From: Taxillus chinensis
Lineage: Eukaryota > Streptophyta > Magnoliopsida > Santalales > Loranthaceae
Reading direction: 5' to 3'
Length of the DNA stretch: 64,000 nucleotides
Assembly: GCA_023512835.1 (NCBI GenBank)
Contig: CM042092.1
Span: forward strand, 47,458,400-47,522,399
How positions within the stretch are numbered: position 1 is the stretch's first letter; each line of letters opens with the position of its first letter. Shown here one piece after another: positions 9,835 through 22,421 of the stretch. A program made the position numbers and the translations under genes. A model generated the notes under the pieces. The model saw only the letters and a list, made by a program, of their open reading frames with translations. It was not told where the DNA came from and searched no databases.

Positions 9835-11786
9835 TGTAAGGACCCGTGTTTTGAGTTAGTCGCAGTCTTGCCTTCTGAATGGGAACTTTCTAGATTTTGG
9901 ACCTAGTAGATGGCCTCAAACAATTGGCGTGCAAGAACAAAAGTTGCTTAGAATGAGGTCCCCTACCTACCACAGAAATTTCAGAGCATTTGGAGCTGCA
10001 CGTGAATTCACCCATTTCACGTGCAAGCATATTTTTGCTTCTCAGGCCTCTACAGGATGCAAGGAGGTTTGGGGTAAAGTTTGAGTGCATTTGGGGCTGC
10101 ACGCCAATTGGGGAATTGGCGTGCAAATTGGCGTGAAGACTTATTTTTGCATGGTTACCTTGGTTTTCTTATTTTAATGATTTTTCCCTAAAGGACCATG
10201 TTGAAATTATGAGTATTTTGCCCTGTATGGAAGCGGGAAGGTGGTAGTTTGTGTGATTAAAACTACGTCGTTTTGATCCTGGGTTTCACTAAATCAAAAC
10301 TACGTCGTTTTGATGTGTGTGGTGTCTATATAATGGTGTTGAGGCTTCGGTTTAGGGTTTAGGGTTTTCTATTTGTTGTTGCAGCCGCCGCAGAGAGAGA
10401 GAGAGAGAGAGAGAGTGTGTGAGGGAACCTTCGGATCTTGGCCGTAGAGGTTCGCGTGGATGGTCGGTGTATCGTAGAGGCTAGAGCAGAGGACTTTTGC
10501 AAGGTAGGGACTCCGTTCTTCTCAGTTTTTCTCTGTCCTAGGGTATCTGTCCTATACATGCTTATATATATATATATGTAAATCCATATAGGTGTGATCT
10601 CCTATATGGATGTTGGCCTTCAATGGCATATTGGTTGATTTGATGCTTGGGAGTGGACTGGAAATCGTTGGGTTGTCCATGCCCACTAGGTGTTTGATAA
10701 AATGTTTGTGTGGCTATGTTCACTATGTGTTTGATAATATTCCTGCGTGGTTGTTGTATGTTGCGTGTTTGGTTTTAAGCCTGTGAGGCTGGTATATGTT
10801 GTTTGTAACTGACTATGTCGGCCGTGTGAACCTTGTTTGTGATATACTATGTTGAGTAGCACTGCTGTTTTGTATTAAGTTGAGATGTGTTACTAAGCCG
10901 TACTTTTGTAACTGATTTTATTGTTGTTGGAGATTAATCACCCAAATGTGATGGGATTGAGCTGAGTTATGGGCCAGGCATGATAACTGGACCCCTTGAG
11001 ATTTGGCCAGGACTGCGGTCCTGAGTCTCGGTGTAGCACTCACGACGGTGGGCTAAGTCTACACCCATTCTTGAGGGTAGGTATGGCGCCCGAGGAGGTG
11101 GTTGACCATACCTGACTCGGGTGGAAAATGTTGCATTGGTGTCCATGCAATATTCGCCTGGATGTGGTATGTCATGTCGCCGTGGTGGCGGGGTGTCCTC
11201 TGCCCTCCAGTGTGGCTCAGGTAAAAGGTGTGTTACTAGGTGATGTTTGCTGCTTTAGCTTTAGGCACGACACGAGCACAAGCATACACTTGTCATGCAT
11301 ACTGTTGAGTGGGACGGGTCTGGGGAGATTGGATCCCTACTGAGCTATGGTTTGCTCACCCTTCCCATAAATTGTTCTTTTGCAGGGTTTAGCAGGCGGT
11401 AGGTGAAGGGGCTGTGGTGATAGGCCACTGAGGCTGAAGACTATGTTGGTTTTCATTGTTTTGTTATGGATTTCTATTTTTATGTATGGGATTATTTGTA
11501 AACAGTATTCTGGTTTAAATGGGAACTTTTCCCCATTGAGTTGTATTGAACTTTGAGCCCCTTTTTAAATGAAATGAATTGAGTTGTGGTTGTTATTTAA
11601 TTATTGTTTGTGTGCATGGTTTGGGAGTAGGAGCATGCCCGTGGCATGTTAGCCTGGTTGTACAGGTTTGGGACAGCACCCGCGTCATAAGTCCTTTTAG
11701 GTGCTTGCACCAACCCCTGCACCCTTCGGGTGCGGGCATGGGCAGTCATTACCCGTTTCCAAGTGAAAGGAAATTGGGGTGTGACA
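9835..11786 (+). repeat. E1 3' LTR (1952 bp)
   Basis: Same organisation as the 5' LTR (palindromes at 10256-10277 and 10293-10314, TATA following). It additionally keeps a 51-bp block at about 11710-11760 containing the hairpin GCACCCTTCGGGTGC. Relatives of this block stand near the ends of the E4 and E2 LTRs, so the block is ancestral and was lost from the 5' LTR. Confidence 0.95.
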
Positions 11787-12300
11787 GAAATAGTATGGTG
11801 TCTATCTTCCCTTTTCTGAAATTGTGTTCGAGCCAGAATTCTGACAGTGTGTCATACCAGGCTCTTGGAGCTTGCTTCAATCCATATAAGGCTTTCCGTA
11901 GTTTATATACCATATGTTCAGCCTTGTGTTCAATGAAACCTGGAGGTTGTTCAACATAAACCTCCTCTTGAAAATCTCCATTTAGAAAAGCACTCTTGAC
12001 GTCCATTTGATAAACTGTAAAGTTTTCATAGGATGCATACACTAGGAACATTCGGATCGCCTCAAGTCTAACTACTGGAGCAAAGGTTTCGTCATAATCA
12101 ATGCCTTCTTCTTGACGATATCCTTTGGCTACCAGTCTTGCTTTGTTCCGGATTACTATTCCATCAGTATCCTTTTTGTTCTGGAACACCCATTTAACTC
12201 CAATGACTTGTTGCGACCTCGGCCGTGGTACTAATGTCCACACGTCATTCCTCTTGAACTGATTAAGTTCTTTTCACATTGTGTCTATCCAATTTGAATT
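11787..12300 (-). pseudogene. pol: copia pol: RT N-terminal half (element A)
   Basis: The frame 12243-11792 reads [20 protein letters not shown], then [38 protein letters not shown] and [14 protein letters not shown]. This is the canonical opening of a copia RT. It stops at the E1 insertion, and the remainder is at 2494-1512. The last few codons before the insertion read into E1 if extended, so frames running into 11749-11786 are artefacts. Confidence 0.92.
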
Positions 12301-12942
12301 CTAAAGGGCTTCATCCACCACCTTTGGCTCTATCGGTGATAGAAAACAAGAATAGAGACACAAGTTGGAGGTGGCTGCCCTCGTTCTTACTCCAACAGTA
12401 GGATCACCAATCACTTGATCTGATGGGTGGTTTCGAGTCCACCTATAGTTCTACACAAGTGGTGGTGAGTAATCAATGATTTGAAGCTCTGCCAGATCAG
12501 GTGGATCTTGTACATCGGCTAGTTGAGCTTCTTCTGGGCCAGTTGTATCCGTATGATGAACAGTTCCAGAAGTACTTGGAGGTTCTTCGGCACTGTGACT
12601 TTCAGTATTAACTGGTCCGGATGGACTTGAAGTTTCTCTGGTGTTATGAATATCCATATCAATTTGTCCGGAGTTGAGTGGAAGTCCTGAGTCCGAATCT
12701 TCTGAAGCATCATCAGTAGCATTTGTTCTTGCTTCACCGGTACTAGGTGATTCATCAGGAGTTGTGGCAGGAACATGTCTGAACTGAGAATAGTCAATTG
12801 TGTCCATATGATCCTGCACAATTGGATTTGAAGATCCTACACTTGACCAATCAAGTTAAGATTCATCAAAATCAACATGGATAAATTCTTCAACTGTTAA
12901 ACGTTTTCTGTTGCAAGTACGATAAGCCTTGCTGTGTAACGA
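12301..12942 (-). pseudogene. pol: copia integrase-RT linker (element A)
   Basis: The frame 12819-12451 (122 aa) is rich in Ser, Thr, Pro, Asp and Glu with no folded domain (for example DASEDSDSGLPLNSGQ). It is homologous to the linker of element B at 59301-59340 and 59317-59520. Such acidic linkers lie between integrase and RT in Sireviruses. Confidence 0.75.
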
Positions 12943-13673
12943 CTATCCGACAAAATCGGATTTTGGCTCAAATTTACTCCGGGCCTCTTTGCTGTTGTTT
13001 AACACATAGTAAACACACCCAAAAGCTTTAAAATGAGAGATTGATGGCTTCCTACCTCTCCACATCTCATAGGGTGTTTTCATGGTAACCTTATTGATAA
13101 GAGTTCTGTTCTGAACATAGCATGCAGTGGACATAGCTTCAGCCCATAGACTGAGAGGAAGCTTTGCCCCTGCTAACATTGATCTACCAGCTTCGAAAAA
13201 AGTGCGATTCTTACGCTCAGCAACTCCATTTTGTTGTGGAGTCTTGGGTGCAGAGAAGTCGTGTTGAATGCCCTGTTCAGAACAATATGATCTCATATTA
13301 GGAAAGTCAAATTCCATACCATGATCACTCTTGATGCATTTAATGCTCAGTTCTTGTGAATTGCTTATCCAGTTGAAGAGATCTATAAGATGTTCAAAGG
13401 TTTGATCCTTTGATTTCAGGAACATCACCCATGTATACCTGGTGAAGTCATCGATAACCACTAGGGTATATCTCGCACCGGCAAGAGAAGCAATAGAAGA
13501 CCACAGAGGTCCATATGAAGAAGTTGCAAAGGAGCAGTTATTGAATTAACTGATTTGCTCTTAAAACTATGCTTGGTCTGCATGCCGAGTTGGCATTCTC
13601 GACAGAGAGTGTCTCTGGAGTATTTATGTTTGGGCAGACCATTCATCAAGTGAAGCGACGCTAGTTTAGACAA
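12943..13673 (-). pseudogene. pol: copia integrase (element A)
   Basis: The HHCC segment is in 13673-13461 (KHKYSRDTLCRECQLGMQTK), followed by a break. The core at 13461-12943 has MVIDDFTRYTWVMFLKSK, KCIKSDHGMEFD and PQQNGVAERKNRT (the D, D and E positions), then the MKTPYEMWRGRKP module. Stops at the ends of both pieces show decay. The protein would insert cDNA into the host chromosome. Confidence 0.88.
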
Positions 13674-14230
13674 AGTCTTAAAATTTAAATGAGCACAATG
13701 CTTGTGTCACAACCAACTTTGTTCATCTTATGCTTTAGTGAGGAAGCATACAGGGTCAGAAGAATTATTTCTTAAGACCACTGAGTATATGTCCCCATCT
13801 CTTAATCCGGATAACTTAATATCTCCGGATATGTTTTCCCTAACTGTGCAGGTGTTGGACATAAAGGAAATAGTAAATCCTTTGTCACATAAATTACTAA
13901 CACTCAGCAGATTATGCTTCAAACCTTCGACTAGTGCAACCTTAGTTATTGATATACAGCCGTTGGTTAAAGTGTCATACCCCATAGTCTTACTTTTGCT
14001 AATCACTCATCATATGTTCGGAGCATCCACTATCGAGGATCTACTTGCTTTGATTGATCTTTAACTTCAAGTGGTCCGGCAATGAATTCCAGAGATGCTC
14101 CTGCAAGAAAACAGTTTACACTTTTGGTGCCCAAACTTGTTTCGGGTGGTTAGGAGAAACAACAGCATTGTCAACAGTTCCGGATTTTACTTTGTTAGGA
14201 ACTTTAACTTTTCAGGTTGACTTTACTTTG
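13674..14230 (-). pseudogene. pol: copia protease and pre-integrase region (element A)
   Basis: At about 14020-14040 the minus strand reads IVDSGCSEHM, the copia aspartic-protease signature (DSG). The frame 14006-13728 continues with GLKHNLLSVSNLCDKGF, the pre-integrase region. Several breaks are present. The upstream part, 14040-14230, is decayed with no clean frame. Confidence 0.8.
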
Positions 14231-14466
14231 TTAGCGTGAGTTGCTTCTTTTAATTGGGTTTTCTTGGGAGAGATACTCCTTTGAGATTTTGATTTTGATT
14301 TGCCAAGAAAACCCTTTTTGATTTTGTTCCCTACGGCCTAATCCTTTCCGATTGGGTGACGCGCTCTTGGCCCTAGATGCGTCAACCTTAGCCTTTCCTT
14401 TGTTTCTGGGTGCTACAGTTTTGGCTTTAACTGCAGCAGCCTTCCCTTCATCTTTAGGTACGGGTG
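14231..14466 (-). pseudogene. Lys/Ala-rich gag-pol linker (element A)
   Basis: The minus frame reads PVPKDEGKAAAVKAKTVAPR and continues Lys/Ala-rich. It is cut by E2 at 14466; frames that extend to 14524 run into the E2 LTR. The sequence continues at 22978-23210, where a second PVPKDEGKA unit is encoded. The gene therefore had a tandem PVPKDEGKA repeat at the insertion point. Confidence 0.75.
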
Positions 14467-15637
14467 TGTCACGCCCCGGATTTCCAACCCGAGGAAACCG
14501 GTACGTGACTCCCCATTCACCCACACGGAGGGCAATGGGGTTGGATTACTGGATGCCACACAAGCAAGTCTAACAATTACAATAAATCAAATAAGCCACA
14601 TCTTTATTTAATTCCAAAACATCAAAGGTTCACAAAACAACCAAGTCCCTGATTACAGTTCAATCCCTTAGTACATTCCCCTCCCTGGGGTTACATAAAT
14701 CATAAAAGTACATTACCGAAATGAACAATAAAGTGGAGAGGGTCTTCCACCTTGGTGTATCCACCTAACGCCTGTAAGTCCCCTGGAAAACAAACAAACA
14801 CGGTAGGAGGGGTGAGCAACCACGCCTCGAGGGATCATGTCTCCCCAACCCATCCCATGTTCCTAGCATCTACATGCCATGTGTACAAGTGCGGTGTCGT
14901 GATACAATAATTTCAACAAACATAATAACAACCACATCAACAATTTACAATCTTCCACCGCACACGCAGCTAACACTTTAACCACAAGTGATTTAACCGC
15001 CTCTTTCCGTAGCCAAGTGATTTAACCGCCTCTTCAGGCCAAGTGATTTAACCGCCTCTTCAGGCCAAGTGATTTAACCGCCTCTTCAGGCCAAGTGATT
15101 TAACCGCCTCTTCAGGCCAGATACCACGATCAAGCACACAACACACATGGTCACTCAAGCATACAACCAAACACTTGGTGTGCACCCGTTCACAAGCGCA
15201 CAAACCCAACCATTCGGGCCATAGAGCAAACATCCAGCATACATACATACACTAAACCACAAGTCCAGTCACACGGACATATTACCAAACACTTAATGGG
15301 CATATACACACGATAAGTTCACACGGGCATTTCATCAAACATGTAGCAGGCATGTCATACAGGCATTTTATCAAACACTTTTCATGCATCACACAAACAC
15401 CGAAACACCAAAATCGCCATTAAGGTCAACATTCATATAGGAGGTCACACCTATATGAAGTTACATATAAATAATATAACAATATAACTCATATTCGCCC
15501 TAGGACCCTAGGACGGAGGAGGATTTAGGAAGAACGGAACCCCTACCTTGAAAACGTCCTCCGGCTCTTGCTTCCACGCTAGACGTTGTCTTCCCCACGC
15601 ACGACGCTCCGGCAAGAAGCCGGCGGCTCTCCTTCCT

Positions 15638-15678
<41 letters not shown>

Positions 15679-16364
15679 ACGCGACGGAAAAGAACCCTAA
15701 CCCTAGAACAAGGAGTCTCCTCATCCTTATATAGACCTCCCATTATCAAAACGACGTAGTTTTGATTAAGTGAAACCCATGATCAAAACGACGTAGTTTT
15801 GATTACACAAGCTACAACCTTTCCGCATCCATACACACCAAAATACTCACTATTCAACCTGGTCCTTTGGAAAAAGATGATTAGAATAACAAAACCAAGG
15901 TAACCATGCAAAAATATGCCTGCACGCCAATTTAACGCCAATTCCCCAATTGGCGTGCAGCTCCAAATGCACTCAAACTTTACTCCAAGTCTCCTTGCAT
16001 CTTGTAGAGGCCCGAGAAGCAAAAATATGCTTGCACGTGAAATGGGTGAATTCACGTGCAGCTCCAAATGCTCTGAAATTTCGTGGTAGATAGAGGACCT
16101 CATTCAAGAAACTTTTGTTCTTGCACGCCAATTGTTTGAGGCCATCTACTAGGTCAAAAGTGAGCTCCAAGATCAGCCAAAACAGCTTTAAAACCGCTCA
16201 GTAACGCATAAGATCTTCCTAGGGCATAAATGTACGCTATCGCTCGACACATGCACCTCTCAAAAGTCCCCTCTTGGGCTCATCTCTTACCTTAAACTTG
16301 TGTACCAACATCCAAGGTGTTTGTGGTTAACTCCTTACACACGGGTTACACACGGGTCATTACA
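14467..16364 (-). repeat. E2 3' LTR (left copy)
   Basis: Starts TGTCACGCCCCGG on the plus strand and ends GGGTCATTACA. Palindromes at 15744-15765 and 15782-15803, a CT microsatellite at about 15641-15677 and a 26-bp minisatellite at 14984-15118 are inside. Near-identical to 21073-22977. Confidence 0.95.
14984..15118. repeat. 26-bp minisatellite in E2 left LTR
   Basis: About five units of CAAGTGATTTAACCGCCTCT followed by TCAGGC. Each carries the mini-hairpin GCCTgaagAGGC when read on the element's strand. The first unit is partly diverged. Confidence 0.9.
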
Positions 16365-16377
16365 TCCTCTCCCCCTT
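16365..16377 (-). other. E2 polypurine tract
   Basis: The plus strand reads TCCTCTCCCCCTT, i.e. AAGGGGGAGAGGA on the element strand, identical to E1. It directly abuts the left LTR. Confidence 0.93.
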
Positions 16378-16669
16378 AAGACTTTTCGTCCTCGAAAAGA
16401 AATGACATCCGAGAAAAAACAAACACAAGCTACCCATTTGCCACACGGCAGCTACAACACCCAAATGGGTCATACACCGACATTGTACACAATAGCACAT
16501 AACATAGTGTCACCACATTCCATAACCACATGCATCACAATCTATGGAAACACATCCACATGTCACAAATATCCATCACAAGCACATTTCATTAACACAT
16601 TCAATATAAATTAAAGTCACAAGTCGAAAGGAAATACAAATACACCAGCCAACAGCCACCCCTCCACCC

Positions 16670-16906
16670 TTAAGATTGTTCGTCCTCGAACAACTCGGGG
16701 TTGCTCACGATCATGGTTCCGCTTTCCATATTTCCGCCATAGGACGTGTCGTCCGCGAAAAAGACCATACACTTTCCATAATGCACATGCTGATGACATC
16801 GTCCACAACCATTCACATACCCGCGAATGAAGATATCACACAATAACACACATGAAGGCACGTACCCACAGACCCAATACAACACAAGCATGATAAGGAA
16901 ACACAT
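16670..16906 (-). pseudogene. pol 3'-end remnant in E2
   Basis: The frame 16906-16670 ends NPELFEDEQS and a stop. This is the same C-terminus as E3 pol (HPELFEDEQS) and close to E1 ([10 protein letters not shown]). The preceding residues have no similarity to a chromodomain, so only the last codons survive. A purine run follows the stop, as at the PPT. Confidence 0.65.
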
Positions 16907-19673
16907 ATTCTAATCTCACCAACAACCCTTGTTCTCCTCACCTAACACATGTCACAAGTATTCACGTCACGACGGTGTACGACGTATACGCCCATCCCCA
17001 ACACGTACGTTTAACAAATCACATAAGTCACGGACCAACTCACATCATAAACACCACTACAAGGAACAAGGCATAAACAAAACACTACGACACGTTTAAC
17101 GTTCCACCGCCCGGTCGCCAATACCATACAAACGCGGCCATTGGGAGTTTCCTCACACCCGTCCCACCTTTAGTAGACCTTTCGTCCCCGAAAAGGGAAA
17201 CCAAATAGTAAACAACGCGATAAGATCAAAGCAACACATAAGGCAGTCATTACCACAAATGTTGGAGATGCCAACTCGGGGCACGATGGGACCAACACTC
17301 CACAACGTAAAATACCCAACAATTGGGATTTGAAGTCAACGCGGCCCGAGACCCATAGGTAGACCTCACCCCAACAAGCAAGCACAATGAGGTCACAATG
17401 AAACACAAACAAATAGGATAGCATTATGCAAACCACAATCACATTCCCACACAGGAGCTCATCTCAAGACGACCATCATCAACTGCAAAACCACCTCACT
17501 CAAGTAAGGAACATTGAAACCCCACCAACGGCAATGGGGACGCAGAACGGAATACAAGCCTAGACATAGAAACACGAGAATGGAGTGTGCCCTTAACCAC
17601 TCGGTTGCGGTCACCCTGGCGCCCAACGAAGTCCAAGGATGCACTAAAAACGAGAAATGCGGCACCACACACACAACCATGGTAAGACCAAAACCCACTA
17701 TCGGGCATCACTAATCACCGACTTTGAGAGCGACCTCCTTGATCACGGCCAAATAGAGATCGCCAAGGTCCCACATTGCCTTCACAACTAAGGCTTACCG
17801 TACGGCCCAAGAGATGATGCCTGACCAAGTCGGCGGACGGACCACACGATAGGAATCCCTTGACGCCGAGTAGCTGTGAACAACATAGTCCCCCCCCACA
17901 CCGAAAACTCTCCTATCCAACCTGACCACAATGGAATCCTCATGTCACCACTCACAGGTCACAAGAAAATCCCTTGCCTCCAAGACATACTCCACCTCAT
18001 GGCCCACCAACACCGCTATATCAACTATCAACACACCAAAGAAAACACTCAAATGGACCAAGAAATACTCGGGCTCAACCGCGACTTAATATGGTCCTGC
18101 AATTCCTCCTGGGTAGGCACAAGAAACGAGGCATGCAAACTCCTTATTCGGGACATTCATGTAGCTCCCAAACACACCAACACTTTGATGGCGTGGACCA
18201 TCTCACTTACCGCATCAAAACGCACACAAAAGACTTTCAAGAAGAACATATGTAGCATGAGGACCCCATGATAGCCGCGGGACAAAGTCTCCCCCAAAGG
18301 GGTAGCATTAATACCCCTTACAAGCAAAACTCACCTCGACTCCATTTAGTGAATCACAACGCATCAATACTTTCACACTTTAACTTAGCATGCCATCACA
18401 TGTGACAAGGAATAACATCAACATTACACATAACACCCCTCTTCATCCCACACCGCACATAATATGTGCATGCATCACCTCTTACTCCTCTGCATATGAA
18501 TGCCACGAGGCCCACACATAAGAACTTTGCTACTCCTTTAGCACATATGTAACACTCACAACAAAACAAAGCAACCACAACACACGAAATAAACTACGTG
18601 TAGAACACATGTAAGAGAGGACATACTAGTCCCCACCTCCTCGCCTCTTTTAAGCCTATTACCCACACGACATGGATTAACGGAATGGTCCCACCACCAG
18701 GAGTACATCCTCAACCCCTCGGAAGGTGTCTCCCAATTATGAGGAAAAACCCAAACAAGGCCTGCCCAATCTCACTCGCTTGCTGCTTGCACCGATTGGG
18801 TTCACTGGGCACGATCCTATAAACTCACTCGTAACCTAGTTCCGGAACTCATCACCTTTTTTTATACATACGCAAACCCATTTCACCACATATCCTATGA
18901 ACATTACCCAAGGTCTTTCACACACCACCAGCATGACATGTGGTCAATGTTTGGCCGCCCAAGAATTTGCAGCCATTTCCATAGGACACCCATAAGAATC
19001 TTAAAACCACATACCACTCTTGCCAATCAATTTAGATTTCAATGACTCAAGGGTGGGTTATACTAGTGGCAATTTCCTTCCTCAACCTTGACACTTGGAA
19101 AGGTTACCAAAAGAACATCCTTCTTAAGTAGCACATCTACGAAACCTCTACTCACAAGAAAACACATTTATTACTCAAGGTTGCCACGAGTGGGGTCACA
19201 CACTACCCACAAGCCACTAACTCATGCCTCCGGCTTCCTAGGCTAGCTAGGCCAGGTAATCTCACCTACGCTAGAGTATTAGGGGTAACACGGTAACATT
19301 TATTACTTTCCTCACACACGGGCGCCCAAAATTGACTACCACACAAAGATACAATTAACACTTTAGACCATATTAAAACCACCAACTCTTTCCAACAACC
19401 GTTTATAACCATTAGTAATTTATTAGTCTTTTGGTATTATATGTATATTTTTTATTTATTTTACTCATTTATTCTCCAGGGTCCCAACTACGTCCATCCA
19501 AAATGGTAACTCAAACGACCTTCAAGCCTCACCTAGCATAAAATAGTGGCTCAAGAGCCCACCCAAATAAAATATCCCTCTATCACAAGTGTCTTAATTA
19601 AATTGCTAGAAACGCAACAATCAAAGGTTCACCACCTCACCTAATCCAGACGAGACTCAACCGATCACTATCA
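16907..19673 (-). other. E2 interior without recognisable coding sequence
   Basis: About 2.8 kb where RT to integrase would be expected. Frames up to 131 codons (e.g. 17876-18271 plus) show no domain and are not conserved as frames in E5. A third pol-end/PPT-like motif sits at 17161-17196 (CTTTCGTCCCCGAAAAGGG). The DNA is collinear with 61270-64000 of E5 in reverse orientation. Origin unknown. Confidence 0.7.
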
Positions 19674-21058
19674 TTAAAGGAATATGATACCACCACTAAA
19701 CAAAATCTTAACACGCAGAATCAAAATCGTACCCTTGACTAAGGAAAGTTCGCATGCTCTTCTCCTAGCCTCACTTGAATTTTGCTTTATTCCTAGCTCG
19801 TTGGGCCGGCTTCTAGCACCAAGACTTGCTTTACCAAAACAGGGTCTTGGAGATGTCCTACTTTTCCATAGACGCGACACTAGTACTTCTTCCTGATACT
19901 CTTTTCCAATGTCCCGGTTGTCCACGCAAGAACAACCCCTTTGGGAAACTGGTCTCTACCTCTTGAGCCCCTTTCTCGCTGATCGGGACAACTATGCTTC
20001 AATTAATCTTCACCCAAGATCCCCCGATGATGTGGGTTGATAGCTCTCGACGTACCTCGCTCTTAATCGGTTGTCGAATCTCATCCTTCACTCTTAAATT
20101 ACCAGGCTTAAGATGCCAACCCTGCCATGATTATATCATTACTTACATCCTGCGGCTCTCCCACTTGCCCAGATGGGGGGCGGGCTTTTTCTTACCTCAA
20201 TATCGTACCGGTCACAATTTTCGGAGACATTGGCTCCACGAAAAGGCAGCGCTCTAGGTTATCACTCAATAATCTCAATACCATTACCGGCTAGGCATTC
20301 GAACTATAACTAACCTCAAAACATGCATTATCACCACACAAATTCATGGATGCACATCACAAACTATACAAGTTCATACCCTTACAACAAGTTCACACCT
20401 TTACATTGCCCATATAATTCATACTTAAGTGGATATCTCATCGTTTTGAACACAACATCGCTTCCTCCACACAACACCATACAAAGGCACATACTCAATC
20501 ATTCACGGACACCAACATTATTGTATTTTATTTTATTTTATTTTTGTTCGTTCACATTTCACAAGCTTCACGTTCACAAACGCTCAATTTCAATACCACA
20601 AATTCTTTTCCATGTTTTCATGCTCGAATCATCACAAAATTTCGAGTTGCACAATTGAAACTTTATCACGTTCAACCATTTATCCATACAATTACACACA
20701 CCGCACACATTTTAGTTCTCATTAAACCACATTGCCAAACAGAATTCCACAAGCACACGGCTCAAGTTGTCATAAAATCGAGTTAATCGAGTTGCACGGT
20801 TCTCACCTTATCACATTATTCATATTTTTCTTTTATCACAATTATTTTTTTTTTCAGGTATCCACACCTTCACATACAACAACCAATGCAACTAGTGCCC
20901 TAATGCCAATGCATGCAAATCCTACCACAAGACCGGACTACCCCAAGTACACCTTGGAGGCTCCAAGAGGACCGTGTTGATCGGGCACGTCCCTCCGGGC
21001 TCCTCCAAAGGACCCAAGATAACCAAGTCCGCCCACTACCCTAGGCCAACTAGACCAT
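19674..21058 (-). pseudogene. decayed gag/protease traces and leader of E2
   Basis: The frame 19925-19674 contains VKGTILILRVKILF, a degraded form of the [16 protein letters not shown] strand that precedes the protease DTGA in E1. In the matching part of E5 two degraded zinc knuckles are readable. 20260-21058 is an AT-rich leader with no ORF of note, ending at the PBS. Confidence 0.6.
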
Positions 21059-21069
21059 GCTCGATACCA
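21059..21069 (-). other. E2 primer-binding site, one base short
   Basis: The plus strand GCTCGATACCA equals TGGTATCGAGC on the element strand, one base less than TGGTATCAGAGC. E5 retains the full site. Confidence 0.85.
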
Positions 21070-21589
21070 TATTGTCACGCCCCGGATTTCCAACCCGAGG
21101 AAACCGGTGCGTGACTCCCCATTCACCCACACGGAGGGCAATGGGGTAGGATTCTTGGATGCCACACAAGCAAGTCTAACAATTACAATAAATCAAATAA
21201 GCCACATCTTTATTTAATTCCAAAACATCAAAGGTTCACAAAACAACCAAGTCCCCGATTACATTCAATCCCTTAGTACATTCCCCTCCCTGGGGTTACA
21301 TAAATCATAAAAGTACATTACCGAAATGAACAATAAAGTGGAGAGGGTCTTCCACCTTGGTGTATCCACCTAACGCCTGTAAGTCCCTGGAAAACAAACA
21401 AACACGGTAGGAGGGGTGAGCAACCACAGGCTCGGTAGGGATCATGTCTCCCCAACCCATCCCATGTTCCTAGCATCTACATGCCATGTGTACAAGTGCG
21501 GTGTCGTGATACAATAATTTCAACAAACATAATAACAACCACATCAACAATTTACAATCTTCCACGCCACACAAGCTAACACTTTAACC

Positions 21590-21747
21590 ACAAGTGATTT
21601 AACCGCCTCTTCAGGCCAAGTTATTTAACCGCCTCTTCAGGCCAAGTGATTTAACCGCCTCTTCGGCCAAGTGATTTAACCGCCTCTTCGGGCCAAGTGA
21701 TTTAACCGCCTCTTCGGGCCAAGTGATTTAACCGCCTCTTCAGGCCA
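21590..21747. repeat. 26-bp minisatellite in E2 right LTR
   Basis: About six units of the repeat described at 14984-15118. The copy number differs between the two LTRs of the same element, so it changed after insertion or during reverse transcription. Confidence 0.9.
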
Positions 21748-22256
21748 GATACCACGGTCAAGCACACAACACACATGGTCACTCAAGCATACAACCAAAC
21801 ACTTGGTGTGCACCCGTTCACAAGCGCACAAACCCAACCATTCGGGCCATAGAGCAAACATCCAGCATACATACATACACTAAACCACAAGTCCAGCACG
21901 GACATATTACCAAACACTTAATGGGCATATACACACATAAGTTCACACAGGCATTTCATCAAACATGTAGCGGGCATGTCATACGGGCATTTTATCAAAC
22001 ACTTTTCATGCATCACACAAACACCAGAACACCAAAATCGCCATTAAGGCCAACATTCATATAGGAGGTCACACCTATATGAAGTTACATATAAATAATA
22101 TAACAGATATAACTCATATTCGCCCTAGGACCCTAGGACAGGAGGATTTAGGAAGAACAGAACCCCTACCTTGAAAACGTCCTCCGGCTCTTGCTTCCAC
22201 GCTAGACGTTGTCTTCCCCACGCACGACGCTCCGGCGGCAAGCCAGCCGCTCTCCT

Positions 22257-22300
<44 letters not shown>

Positions 22301-22342
22301 CCGGAAAAAGAACCCTAACCCTAGAACAAGGAGTCTCCTCAT

Positions 22343-22421
22343 CCTTATATAGACCTCCCATTATCAAAACGACGTAGTTTTGATTAAGTGAAACCCATGA
22401 TCAAAACGACGTAGTTTTGAT
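22343..22421 (-). promoter_or_regulatory. E2 promoter: TATA box and paired palindromes
   Basis: On the minus strand, palindromes at 22421-22400 and 22384-22363 (ATCAAAAC...GTTTTGAT) precede CTATATAAGG at 22352-22343. A telo-box-like CTAGGGTTAGGGTT (22322-22311) and a GA-rich leader follow. Confidence 0.7.

Larger units (their letters stand above)
2500..11786 (+). mobile_element. E1: Ty3/gypsy chromovirus (Tekay/Del-like), complete but defective
   Basis: Begins TGTAAGGACCC and ends GGGGTGTGACA. It is flanked by the target duplication gaaat at 2495-2499 and 11787-11791. The order is 5' LTR, PBS, gag, protease, RT, RNase H, integrase, chromodomain-like tail, PPT, 3' LTR. RT before integrase marks Ty3/gypsy; the C-terminal segment at 9489-9620 ([17 protein letters not shown]) is of the chromodomain type found in Tekay/Del elements. 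It inserted into the RT gene of element A. At least seven in-frame stops and one frameshift disable gag-pol. Confidence 0.95.

Noticed and set aside
13702..14064. 120-codon plus-strand frame
   Set aside because: Antisense shadow of the copia protease/pre-integrase region.
17876..18271. 131-codon frame in E2 as a new gene
   Set aside because: The counterpart in E5 (62857-63105) is shortened and shifted, and no domain or codon pattern supports it.
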